The notes under the pieces were generated by a model that ran no database searches, was not told where the DNA came from, and saw nothing but the letters and a program-made list of their open reading frames with translations. This document shows, in pieces, positions 36,861 to 44,601 of a stretch of DNA of 64,000 nucleotides (position 1 is the stretch's first letter; every line of letters starts with the position of its first letter). The position numbers and the translations under genes were made by a program. The stretch spans positions 620,001 through 684,000 of the forward strand of contig NZ_AP026763.1 of assembly GCF_026000435.1 (NCBI RefSeq), read 5' to 3'. This stretch comes from Vibrio sp. STUT-A11. Its GTDB lineage: Bacteria > Pseudomonadota > Gammaproteobacteria > Enterobacterales > Vibrionaceae.

Positions 36861-37199
36861 ATGTTTACAGTTCTACTTGTGATTTACCTGTTGGCGGCGC
36901 TTGGTGTGATTGGCCTTGTGTTGATTCAACAAGGTAAAGGCGCAGATATGGGAGCCTCGTTCGGTGCTGGTGCTTCAAACACAGTGTTTGGTGCTAGCGG
37001 CTCAGGTAATTTCTTAACCCGAACAACTGCTATTTTAGCAACCGTATTTTTTGTCATTAGCTTGCTACTTGGTCGTATGTCTACGCACAAGACTGAGTCT
37101 CAATGGGTAGACCCAACGTTAGGTCAACCAGTTGTTGAACAAGTTAAGGACGCAGCGAGTGAAGTTCCAGCACCTACTGGTGATGAAATTCCTCAATAA
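36861..37199 (+). CDS. secG: Preprotein translocase subunit SecG
   Basis: A 112-residue two-helix membrane protein that stimulates SecYEG export. Helices lie at about 3-22 and 53-71, with the conserved LIQQGKGADMGASFGAGASN between them. The tail is Pro/Glu-rich. The ATG at 36861 (MFTVLL) is preferred over an in-frame GTG at 36852 because AGGTGG lies 5 bases upstream of it. It is followed directly by tRNA-Leu. Confidence 0.94.
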   Translation: MFTVLLVIYLLAALGVIGLVLIQQGKGADMGASFGAGASNTVFGASGSGNFLTRTTAILATVFFVISLLLGRMSTHKTESQWVDPTLGQPVVEQVKDAASEVPAPTGDEIPQ

Positions 37200-37215
37200 G
37201 CTGCAAGGTTTTGAT

Positions 37216-37299
37216 GCCGAGATGGTGAAATTGGTAGACACGCTAGCATGAGGTGCTAGTGCCTTTGGTGTGAGGGTTCGAGTCCCTCTCTCGGCACCA
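37216..37299 (+). tRNA. leuU: tRNA-Leu (anticodon GAG)
   Basis: 84 bases including an encoded CCA. The acceptor stem GCCGAGA pairs with TCTCGGC. The anticodon stem CTAGC/GCTAG encloses loop ATGAGGT with GAG in the anticodon position. The T-arm is GAGGGTTCGAGTCCCTC and a type II variable arm is present. It lies 16 bases after secG as in E. coli. Confidence 0.97.
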
Positions 37300-37312
37300 T
37301 GTATTTACAAAC

Positions 37313-37340
37313 TTGTAAATCACTTGTTTGCGAGTATAAT
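37313..37340 (+). promoter_or_regulatory. Promoter of the metY-rimP-nusA-infB operon
   Basis: TTGTAA and TATAAT are spaced by 16 bases, followed by a GC-containing discriminator and then tRNA-fMet at 37356. The -35 overlaps an 18-base palindrome ATTTACAAACTTGTAAAT (37303-37320). Confidence 0.7.
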
Positions 37341-37355
37341 GCTCAGCAAGTCGGA

Positions 37356-37432
<77 letters not shown>

Positions 37433-37546
37433 ATCTCTTTCTTTGAATAAGAAATCGAGATTTGGCAAGTTTGCGTAGTACTAACCACACTACGAGTTAA
37501 GAATAGCTTTCTTATCTGTTCTTAACGTATCAGGGTCCAGCAGCAT

Positions 37547-37571
37547 AAAACCCCGACTATCGGGGTTTTTT
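37547..37571 (+). terminator. Terminator/attenuator after metY
   Basis: AAAACCCCG and CGGGGTTTT form a 9-base-pair stem with a 5-base loop followed by T residues. It lies between metY and rimP inside the operon leader. Confidence 0.85.
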
Positions 37572-37574
37572 GTT

Positions 37575-37600
37575 ATCTGAGTTTTTTAAATATCTCAGAT
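37575..37600 (+). other. Second leader hairpin before rimP
   Basis: ATCTGAG and CTCAGAT form a perfect 7-base-pair stem with a 12-base T/A-rich loop between the two terminators. Confidence 0.5.
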
Positions 37601-37620
37601 TGCTGCTTGGTTTTTTGATT

Positions 37621-37640
37621 GGGCTCTGAGCCCTTTTTTT
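37621..37640 (+). terminator. Second terminator in the rimP leader
   Basis: GGGCT and AGCCC form a short stem with a 3-base loop followed by seven T residues, ending 18 bases before the rimP ATG. Confidence 0.65.
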
Positions 37641-37658
37641 GTTTCTGGAGTGGTTTAA

Positions 37659-38114
37659 ATGACTGGTTTAGAAAGACAACTTACTGAAATGCTTGAAGCT
37701 CCTGTTGAGGCGTCGGGCTATGAGTTGGTTGGATTAGAATTCATTCGAGCAGGCGCGCACTCAACGCTACGCATCTATATTGACCATGAAAATGGCATTA
37801 ACGTGGACGACTGTGCAGAAGTTAGTCACCAAGTAAGTGCGGTATTAGACGTTGAAGATCCAATTTCGGTTGCTTACAGCCTAGAAGTGTCTTCTCCAGG
37901 TTTAGAAAGACCGCTTTTCAAAGCAGCACATTACGAGCAATTTATTGGTCACGAGGTCAGCATCGTTTTGAAAATGGCTGTAGCAAACCGTCGCAAGTGG
38001 AAAGGTATTATCCATGGCGTTGATGGCGAAACAGTGACAGTTACTGTTGATGGCCAGCAAGAAGAGTTTGCTTTAAGTAATATTTCAAAAGCTAACCTGA
38101 TCCCTAAATTTTAG
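37659..38114 (+). CDS. rimP: Ribosome maturation factor RimP
   Basis: A 151-residue factor for 30S assembly. The N-terminal domain includes GYELVGLEFIRAGAHSTLRI and DCAEVSHQVSAVLDVEDPI, and the Sm-like C-terminal domain begins VSSPGLERPLF. First protein gene of the nusA-infB operon; its leader holds two terminators. TTTCTGGAGTGG supplies the ribosome site. Confidence 0.96.
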   Translation: MTGLERQLTEMLEAPVEASGYELVGLEFIRAGAHSTLRIYIDHENGINVDDCAEVSHQVSAVLDVEDPISVAYSLEVSSPGLERPLFKAAHYEQFIGHEVSIVLKMAVANRRKWKGIIHGVDGETVTVTVDGQQEEFALSNISKANLIPKF

Positions 38115-38150
38115 TTCCCTAAAAAAGTTTAAGCTTAGAGGCTAAATACA

Positions 38151-39638
38151 ATGAGTAAAGAAATTTTAGCGGTAGCAGAAGCGGTATCGAACGAAAAGGC
38201 GGTACCTCGTGAGCGTATCTTTGAAGCTCTTGAGATTGCTCTAGCAACTTCTACAAAGAAAAAATACGAAATCGAAATCGACGTACGTGTTGCTATTGAC
38301 CGTAAAACGGGTGAATTCGTGACTTACCGTCGCTGGTTGGTAGTAGACGATGTTGAAAACCCAACTAAAGAGATCTCTCTAGAAGCTGCACAGTATGAAG
38401 ACGATTCAGTTGAGCTAGGCGACTACGTAGAAGACGAAATCCAATCAGTGACGTTTGACCGTATTACGACTCAAACGGCTAAGCAAGTGATCGTACAAAA
38501 AGTACGTGAAGCTGAGCGTGCACAAATCGTCGAGCAGTTCATCGACAACGAAGGTGATCTCATCACTGGTGTTGTTAAGAAAGTAAACCGCGAAACAATC
38601 GTACTTGACCTAGGTAATAACGCAGAAGCGGTAATCCTACGTGATGACCAACTTCCTCGTGAAAACTTCCGTCCGGGTGACCGTGTTCGTGGTCTTCTGT
38701 ACAAAGTGGCTCCAGAAGCGCGTGGTTTCCAACTGTTCATCACTCGTTCTAAGCCAGAAATGTTGGCAGAACTGTTCCGTGTTGAAGTACCTGAAATCGC
38801 TGAAGACATCATCGAACTTAAAGGCGCAGCACGTGATCCTGGTTCTCGTGCGAAGATCGCAGTTAAGACTAACGACAAGCGTATTGACCCTGTTGGTGCG
38901 TGTGTTGGTATGCGTGGTGCACGTGTACAAGCGGTTTCTGGCGAGCTTGGTGGTGAGCGTATCGATATCGTACTTTGGGACGATAACCCAGCTCAGTTCG
39001 TTATCAACGCAATGGCTCCAGCCGACGTTGCTTCTATCATCGTTGATGAAGACGCGCACGCAATGGACATCGCTGTTGAAGCCGATAACCTAGCGCAAGC
39101 TATCGGTCGTAACGGCCAAAACGTTCGCCTAGCCTCTCAACTAACAGGTTGGGAACTGAACGTAATGACAGTGGCTGATCTGCAGAAGAAACACGCTGAA
39201 GAGTCACAAGCGTCGATTGAAAACTTCATGAAGTACCTTGATATCGAAGAGGACTTCGCACAACTACTTGTTGAAGAAGGTTTCTCAACATTAGAAGAAG
39301 TTGCCTACGTTCCAGTCAACGAACTGCTTGAAATCGATGGCCTGAATGAAGAGCTAATCGAAGAACTTCGTGGTCGTGCGAAAGATGCTCTAACAACGAT
39401 TGCACTGGCTCAAGAAGAATCTTTCGAAGGCCTTGAGCCAGCAGAAGATCTGCTAGCACTTGAAGGTCTTGAGCGTGAGATGGCATTCAAATTGGCAGCA
39501 AAAGGTGTAGCGACACTGGAAGATCTTGCTGACCAAGGCATTGACGATTTAGAAGGTATTGAAGGCCTGACCGAAGAGCGTGCAGGTGAGCTAATTATGG
39601 CAGCACGTAACATCTGTTGGTTCGGCGAAGAAGCATAA
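38151..39638 (+). CDS. nusA: Transcription termination/antitermination factor NusA
   Basis: A 495-residue RNA polymerase-associated factor for pausing, termination and antitermination. Domains in order: N-terminal polymerase-binding domain (1-125), S1 (about 135-200, DLITGVVKKVNRETIVLDLG), KH1/KH2 (about 205-345, GACVGMRGARVQAVSGELGG and AIGRNGQNVRLASQLTGW), and two acidic repeats AR1/AR2 (about 360-495). NusA in E. coli regulates its own operon by termination in the leader, which fits the hairpins upstream of rimP. Confidence 0.97.
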   Translation: MSKEILAVAEAVSNEKAVPRERIFEALEIALATSTKKKYEIEIDVRVAIDRKTGEFVTYRRWLVVDDVENPTKEISLEAAQYEDDSVELGDYVEDEIQSVTFDRITTQTAKQVIVQKVREAERAQIVEQFIDNEGDLITGVVKKVNRETIVLDLGNNAEAVILRDDQLPRENFRPGDRVRGLLYKVAPEARGFQLFITRSKPEMLAELFRVEVPEIAEDIIELKGAARDPGSRAKIAVKTNDKRIDPVGACVGMRGARVQAVSGELGGERIDIVLWDDNPAQFVINAMAPADVASIIVDEDAHAMDIAVEADNLAQAIGRNGQNVRLASQLTGWELNVMTVADLQKKHAEESQASIENFMKYLDIEEDFAQLLVEEGFSTLEEVAYVPVNELLEIDGLNEELIEELRGRAKDALTTIALAQEESFEGLEPAEDLLALEGLEREMAFKLAAKGVATLEDLADQGIDDLEGIEGLTEERAGELIMAARNICWFGEEA

Positions 39639-39658
39639 TTCAGCAAGGAGGAAGCGGC

Positions 39659-42376
39659 ATGACACAATTAACAGTTAAAGCACTGAGTGATGAGATTGGT
39701 ACGCCAGTCGACCGCTTGATTGAACAACTTGCTGACGCTGGCATTAAAAAGGCGAGCTCTGACAATGTTACTGATGAAGAGAAGCAGCAGCTTCTCTCTC
39801 ATCTGAAAAAAGAACACGGTGATAAATCTGGCGATTCAGAGCCGACACGCCTTACGCTACAGCGTAAAACTCGTAGTACACTTAGTGTAAACGCGGGTGG
39901 TGGTAAGAGTAAGAATGTTCAGGTTGAGGTGCGCAAAAAACGTACATACGTGAAGCGCAGCACAATTGAAGATGAAGCGAAACGTGAAGCTGAAGAAGCA
40001 GCAAAACGTGAAGCAGAAGAAGCAGCAAAACGCGCAGCTGAAGAAGCCGCAAAGCGTGAAGCTGAAGAAGCTGCAAAACGTGAAGCAGAAGAAGCAGCAA
40101 AACGTGAAGCTGAAGAAAAAGCGAAACGTGAAGCTGAAGAAAAGGCGAAACGAGACGTTGATACGAATGCACAACGTGAAGCTGACGAAAAAGCGAAACG
40201 TGATGCTGAAGACAAAATTAAGCAAGAAGCAGCGCGAAAAGAGGCCGACGAGCTTAAACGCCGTCAGGAAGAAGAAGCTAAGCGTAAGGCTGAAGAGGAA
40301 AGTCAGCGCAAGCTTGAAGAAGCTCGCGAATTGGCTGAAAAGAATAAAGAGCGTTGGTCTGCTGCAGAAGAGAAAAAGGGTGATATGGAAGATACAGATT
40401 ACCATGTAACGACTTCACAATACGCACGTGAAGCCGAAGATGAAGCAGATCGCAAAGTAGAAGGTGGTCGTCGTAAGAAGAAGAAACCTTCTAACAAAGA
40501 TGATCAGGCACGTAACGGTAGCCGTAACCGTAGCCAACGTGGTGGTAAAGGCGGCCGTAAGGGCAAGCTAGCTAAGCCAACTTCAATGCAACACGGCTTC
40601 GATAAGTCAGCAACCGTTGCTAAACAAGACGTTGTGATCGGCGAGACAATCGTTCTATCTGAACTTGCTAACAAGATGTCGGTTAAAGCGACAGAAGTTA
40701 TCAAAGTGATGATGAAGATGGGCGCAATGGCGACTATCAACCAGGTTATCGATCAAGAAACAGCACAACTTGTTGCTGAAGAAATGGGCCACAAGGTTGT
40801 TCTTCGCAAAGAGAACGAACTGGAAGAAGCAGTACTGTCTGATCGTGACACGAATGCAGAATCGGTTCCTCGTGCACCAGTTGTTACTATCATGGGTCAC
40901 GTTGATCACGGTAAAACATCAACACTGGATTACATCCGTCGTACGCACGTTGCTTCAGGCGAAGCGGGTGGTATTACACAGCACATCGGTGCATACCACG
41001 TTGAAACTGAAAACGGCATGATCACTTTCCTTGATACTCCTGGACACGCGGCGTTTACTGCTATGCGTGCACGTGGTGCTCAAGCGACAGATATCGTTGT
41101 TCTAGTTGTAGCTGCAGATGATGGTGTAATGCCTCAAACGGTTGAAGCTATCCAGCACGCGAAAGCGGCAGGTGTTCCTTTGATCGTAGCAGTGAACAAG
41201 ATCGACAAAGAAGGTGCTAACCCAGACAACGTTAAGAACGAACTGGCACAGTACGATGTTATTCCTGAAGAGTGGGGCGGTGAGAACATTTTCGTTCACA
41301 TCTCTGCGAAACAAGGAACTAACATTGACGCGCTTCTAGAGTCAATCCTTCTGCAATCTGAAGTTCTAGAACTTACAGCTGTTGCTGAAGGCATGGCGTC
41401 AGGCGTAGTGGTAGAATCTCGTCTAGATAAAGGTCGTGGTCCAGTAGCAACAGTACTTGTTCAGGCTGGTACGCTAAACAAAGGCGATATCGTTCTTTGT
41501 GGTCAAGAATACGGCCGTGTTCGTGCAATGCGCGATGAACTAGGTCAGGAAATCACAGAAGCTGGTCCGTCAATCCCTGTAGAGATCCTAGGTCTTTCTG
41601 GTGTACCTGCTTCAGGTGACGAAGCAACAGTGGTACGTGACGAGCGTAAAGCACGTGAAGTTGCTAACTACCGTGCTGGTAAGTTCCGTGAAGTGAAACT
41701 GGCTCGTCAGCAGAAATCTAAACTAGAGAACATGTTCTCTAACATGACTGCTGGTGAAGTTGCTGAACTGAACGTGGTTCTTAAGGCTGACGTACAAGGT
41801 TCTGTGGAAGCTATCGCAGACTCACTAGTGAAACTGTCAACTGACGAAGTTAAAGTGAACATCGTTGGTTCTGGTGTTGGTGGTATTACGGAAACTGACG
41901 TAGTACTAGCAGAAGCTTCAAACGCAATCATTCTTGGCTTTAACGTACGTGCGGATGCATCAGCTCGTCGTGCCGTTGAAGCAGCAGCGGTTGACCTACG
42001 TTACTACTCAATCATTTACCAATTGATTGACGAAGTGAAACAGGCGATGGGCGGTATGCTTGCTCCAGAATTCAAGCAAGAGATCATTGGTCTTGCTGAA
42101 GTTCGTGACGTGTTTAAGTCACCGAAACTGGGCGCAATTGCCGGCTGTATGGTTACTGAAGGTCTTATTAAGCGTAACAACCCAATCCGCGTACTGCGTG
42201 ATAACGTTGTTATCTACGAAGGTGAACTAGAGTCACTACGTCGCTTTAAAGATGACGTTCAAGAAGTTAAGAATGGCTACGAGTGTGGTATCGGCGTTAA
42301 GAACTACAACGATGTTCGCGTTGGCGACCAAATCGAAGTATTCGAAATCGTTGAAATCAAACGTACTCTAGACTAA
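39659..42376 (+). CDS. infB: Translation initiation factor IF-2
   Basis: A 905-residue GTPase that brings fMet-tRNA to the 30S subunit. The N-terminal IF2N domain (1-50) is followed by a charged Lys/Arg/Glu/Ala linker (about 90-260) with an 8-residue repeat, then a second IF2N domain. The G domain starts at 413 (GHVDHGKT, DTPGHAAF, NKIDK), and domains II to IV end VEIKRTLD. MTQLTVKALSDEIG at 39659 is chosen over the longer frame because AAGGAGG lies upstream and it matches the family start. Confidence 0.97.
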   Translation: MTQLTVKALSDEIGTPVDRLIEQLADAGIKKASSDNVTDEEKQQLLSHLKKEHGDKSGDSEPTRLTLQRKTRSTLSVNAGGGKSKNVQVEVRKKRTYVKRSTIEDEAKREAEEAAKREAEEAAKRAAEEAAKREAEEAAKREAEEAAKREAEEKAKREAEEKAKRDVDTNAQREADEKAKRDAEDKIKQEAARKEADELKRRQEEEAKRKAEEESQRKLEEARELAEKNKERWSAAEEKKGDMEDTDYHVTTSQYAREAEDEADRKVEGGRRKKKKPSNKDDQARNGSRNRSQRGGKGGRKGKLAKPTSMQHGFDKSATVAKQDVVIGETIVLSELANKMSVKATEVIKVMMKMGAMATINQVIDQETAQLVAEEMGHKVVLRKENELEEAVLSDRDTNAESVPRAPVVTIMGHVDHGKTSTLDYIRRTHVASGEAGGITQHIGAYHVETENGMITFLDTPGHAAFTAMRARGAQATDIVVLVVAADDGVMPQTVEAIQHAKAAGVPLIVAVNKIDKEGANPDNVKNELAQYDVIPEEWGGENIFVHISAKQGTNIDALLESILLQSEVLELTAVAEGMASGVVVESRLDKGRGPVATVLVQAGTLNKGDIVLCGQEYGRVRAMRDELGQEITEAGPSIPVEILGLSGVPASGDEATVVRDERKAREVANYRAGKFREVKLARQQKSKLENMFSNMTAGEVAELNVVLKADVQGSVEAIADSLVKLSTDEVKVNIVGSGVGGITETDVVLAEASNAIILGFNVRADASARRAVEAAAVDLRYYSIIYQLIDEVKQAMGGMLAPEFKQEIIGLAEVRDVFKSPKLGAIAGCMVTEGLIKRNNPIRVLRDNVVIYEGELESLRRFKDDVQEVKNGYECGIGVKNYNDVRVGDQIEVFEIVEIKRTLD
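39977..40156 (+). repeat. 24-base coding tandem repeat in infB
   Basis: About seven and a half imperfect copies of a 24-base unit encode AKREAEEA and close variants. The region forms a long charged single helix in IF-2. Copies differ mainly at third positions, so this is an old, codon-diversified array, though slippage could still change its length. Confidence 0.85.
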
Positions 42377-42437
42377 TTGACTAAGATTACTCGTATTATC
42401 TTTGATAGATAAGTAGTAATTGGTTGTTGAATACACC

Positions 42438-42467
42438 ATGGGGGGCTGGCTTAGACCAACCCCCCAT
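42438..42467 (+). other. Strong hairpin between infB and rbfA
   Basis: ATGGGGGG and CCCCCCAT form an 8-base-pair stem, extended inside by TGG/CCA, followed by TCTTTC rather than a clean U-tract. It ends 23 bases before the rbfA ATG. A processing or stabilising element is likelier than a strong terminator. Confidence 0.6.
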
Positions 42468-42490
42468 TCTTTCTATATAAGAGAAAAGAT

Positions 42491-42886
42491 ATGTCAAAAG
42501 AATTTAGCCGCACGCAGCGCGTTTCACAACAGCTGCAAAAAGAACTTGCCATGATCCTTCAACGTGAAGTTCGTGACTCACGTCTGGGTATGGTTACTAT
42601 CTCAGATGTTGAAGTATCGCGTGATCTTGCCTACGCAAAAGTATTTGTTACTTTCCTATGTGTTGGTGAGCAAACACCTGAATCATGTCTGGCTGCGCTA
42701 CGTGAGCATGAAGTGCATATTCGCATGATGCTAGGTAAGCGTATTCGTCTGCGTCTTACTCCAGAAATTCGTTTCCACTACGACAATACTCTTGTTGAAG
42801 GTATGCGCATGTCTAACCTTGTGTCTGAAGTGGTGAGTGCAGACAAGCAGAAGCAAAAAGATTCTGGTCGTGAGGACGAAGAATAA
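42491..42886 (+). CDS. rbfA: 30S ribosome-binding factor RbfA
   Basis: A 131-residue KH-type cold-shock assembly factor that binds the 30S subunit near helix 1 of 16S rRNA. Visible: RTQRVSQQLQKELAMILQRE, LGMVTISDVEVSRDLAYAKV and RLTPEIRFHYDNTLVEGMR. Its stop overlaps the truB ATG by one base (TAATG), so the two are translationally coupled. Confidence 0.96.
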   Translation: MSKEFSRTQRVSQQLQKELAMILQREVRDSRLGMVTISDVEVSRDLAYAKVFVTFLCVGEQTPESCLAALREHEVHIRMMLGKRIRLRLTPEIRFHYDNTLVEGMRMSNLVSEVVSADKQKQKDSGREDEE

Positions 42887-43830
42887 TGGCTCGTCGTCGT
42901 AAAGGTCGTCCAATCAATGGCGTTATCCTGTTAGATAAACCGACAGGTATCTCATCTAATGATGCGTTGCAAAAAGTTAAGCGCATTTACTTCGCTGAAA
43001 AAGCGGGTCATACGGGTGCATTGGATCCTCTAGCGACGGGCATGTTGCCGATCTGTTTGGGAGAGGCAACAAAGTTTTCTCAGTTCCTATTGGATTCAGA
43101 CAAACGCTACCGTGTGATTGCGAAACTGGGTGAGCGTACCAACACATCAGATTCTGATGGTGAAGTGGTAGAAACTCGTCCGGTTGATGTGGATCTTGCC
43201 AAGCTTGAAGCGTGCATTGACAAATTCCGTGGTGAATCGGATCAAGTGCCTTCAATGTTTTCAGCGTTGAAATACCAAGGTAAACCGCTGTACGAGTATG
43301 CTCGTAAGGGCATAGAAGTACCTCGTGAGTCGCGTAAGATTACGGTTTACGAAATCATTCTTCATCGTTTTGAAGGGGATGAAGTCGAGATGGAAGTACA
43401 CTGCTCAAAAGGTACTTACATCCGTACTATCGTCGATGACCTTGGGGAAATGCTAGGCTGTGGTGCTCATGTCACCATGCTGCGTCGTACTGGTGTTGCT
43501 AAGTACCCATATGAGAAGATGGTGACGCTTGAGCAACTTAATGAGTTACTTGAGCAAGCACACCGTCAAGAGGTCGCGCCTCGTGAACTTCTCGATCCGC
43601 TACTTATGCCTATGGACACAGCAGTAGAAGACTTACCAGAAGTAAACCTGATTCCAGAGCTAGCAGATATGGTTCAACATGGCCAGCCAGTTCAGGTAAG
43701 TGGCGCGCCTACAGAAGGCTCTCTTCGCCTTACTATGGGAGAAGAACGCTTATTTATCGGCGTTGGTGAGATGAATAACGACGGAAAAATCGCACCAAAA
43801 CGTTTGGTGGTTTTCCGCGACGAAGAGTAA
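42886..43830 (+). CDS. truB: tRNA pseudouridine-55 synthase
   Basis: A 314-residue enzyme that makes pseudouridine 55 in the T-loop of tRNAs. The catalytic Asp is D47 in GHTGALDPLATGML. KRYRVIAKLGERTNTSDSDG and GTYIRTIVDDLGEMLGCGAH are family motifs, and the C-terminal region is PUA-like. Last gene of the metY-nusA-infB operon; a terminator follows. Confidence 0.97.
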   Translation: MARRRKGRPINGVILLDKPTGISSNDALQKVKRIYFAEKAGHTGALDPLATGMLPICLGEATKFSQFLLDSDKRYRVIAKLGERTNTSDSDGEVVETRPVDVDLAKLEACIDKFRGESDQVPSMFSALKYQGKPLYEYARKGIEVPRESRKITVYEIILHRFEGDEVEMEVHCSKGTYIRTIVDDLGEMLGCGAHVTMLRRTGVAKYPYEKMVTLEQLNELLEQAHRQEVAPRELLDPLLMPMDTAVEDLPEVNLIPELADMVQHGQPVQVSGAPTEGSLRLTMGEERLFIGVGEMNNDGKIAPKRLVVFRDEE

Positions 43831-43844
43831 TCTTGCAGGATTCC

Positions 43845-43875
43845 AAAAATACCGGCACTAAGGCCGGTATTTTTT
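43845..43875 (+). terminator. truB intrinsic terminator
   Basis: AAATACCGGC and GCCGGTATTT form a 10-base-pair stem with a 6-base loop, followed by T residues. It directly abuts the rpsO promoter. Confidence 0.9.
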
Positions 43876-43876
43876 A

Positions 43877-43905
43877 TTGCGTGAATGCAGAAACTTCCCT
43901 ATAAT
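43877..43905 (+). promoter_or_regulatory. rpsO promoter
   Basis: TTGCGT and TATAAT are spaced by 17 bases, a good sigma-70 match, about 75 bases upstream of the rpsO start. Confidence 0.8.
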
Positions 43906-43978
43906 TCGCGCTTCTCGTGTCGGCTGAATCAGAGATTGGCTGGCACAAATATTAACTTACTCTTATTAGGAGAGAATT

Positions 43979-44248
43979 ATGTCTCTGAATGCAGAAACTA
44001 AAGCAGCAATCGTTGCAGAATACGCTCAAGGTGAAGGCGATACTGGTTCACCAGAAGTTCAAGTAGCTCTACTTACCGCTTCTATCAACCACCTACAAGG
44101 TCACTTCAAAGCGCACAAAGGCGATCACCACAGCCGTCGTGGTCTTCTTCGTATGGTTTCTCGTCGTCGTAAGCTTCTAGATTACCTAAAAGGTAAAAAT
44201 CTAGCTCGCTACCAAGACCTAATCAAGCGTCTAGGCCTACGTCGCTAA
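43979..44248 (+). CDS. rpsO: 30S ribosomal protein S15
   Basis: An 89-residue primary 16S rRNA-binding protein. It has the four-helix S15 fold with GDTGSPEVQVALLTASINHL, HFKAHKGDHHSRRGLL and the C-terminal LIKRLGLRR. It has its own promoter and terminator and lies upstream of pnp as in E. coli, where S15 represses its own translation. Confidence 0.98.
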   Translation: MSLNAETKAAIVAEYAQGEGDTGSPEVQVALLTASINHLQGHFKAHKGDHHSRRGLLRMVSRRRKLLDYLKGKNLARYQDLIKRLGLRR

Positions 44249-44273
44249 TCAGCGACTGCATAGCAGTTTGTCT

Positions 44274-44299
44274 AAAAAGGGGCTTTATGCCCCTTTTTT
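44274..44299 (+). terminator. rpsO intrinsic terminator
   Basis: AAAAAGGGGC pairs with GCCCCTTTTTT across a 5-base loop. Confidence 0.9.
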
Positions 44300-44354
44300 G
44301 TTGCCCGTTACTTATTTTGACTGCGATAGCTTAGCCAAATCATCCTTAAGCCGT

Positions 44355-44360
44355 TATAAT
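44355..44360 (+). promoter_or_regulatory. Candidate -10 of the pnp promoter
   Basis: TATAAT lies between the rpsO terminator and pnp. The -35 is weak (TTAGCC, 18 bases upstream). The resulting leader of about 230 bases contains the long hairpin at 44476-44529. Confidence 0.45.
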
Positions 44361-44475
44361 ACTGGCGGCTTAATCTTTTGCTACGGTTCTGGATAAGTGA
44401 ATGACCACTGTATAGAACAGTACATCAGATTTTTCACTAAACTCATTGCATTACAGTCAACCTCGTCGACCAAAA

Positions 44476-44529
44476 GGTCGCGGCTATTAAAAGGAAATTT
44501 GTTTGAATTTCTTTTCACTAGTCGCGATT
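44476..44529 (+). other. Long imperfect hairpin in the pnp leader, candidate RNase III site
   Basis: CGCGGCTA (44479-44486) pairs with TAGTCGCG (44519-44526, one G-U), extended outward by wobble pairs. After a small internal loop AAAAGGAAATT pairs with AATTTCTTTT apart from a bulged G. The stem is about 20 base pairs long. In E. coli, RNase III cuts a leader stem of this type and PNPase then destabilises its own message. Confidence 0.65.
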
Positions 44530-44601
44530 CGTAATGCCTTGAGTGTTTATTAACACACCTAAGCGGCTGATTGTCAGCGCGTTTAGAAACAAGGAATAAC
44601 A

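Noticed and set aside
39857..40405. 182-codon open frame antisense to infB
   Set aside because: It results from the AAKREAEE repeat read in reverse, giving an artificial Phe/Cys/Ser-rich protein.
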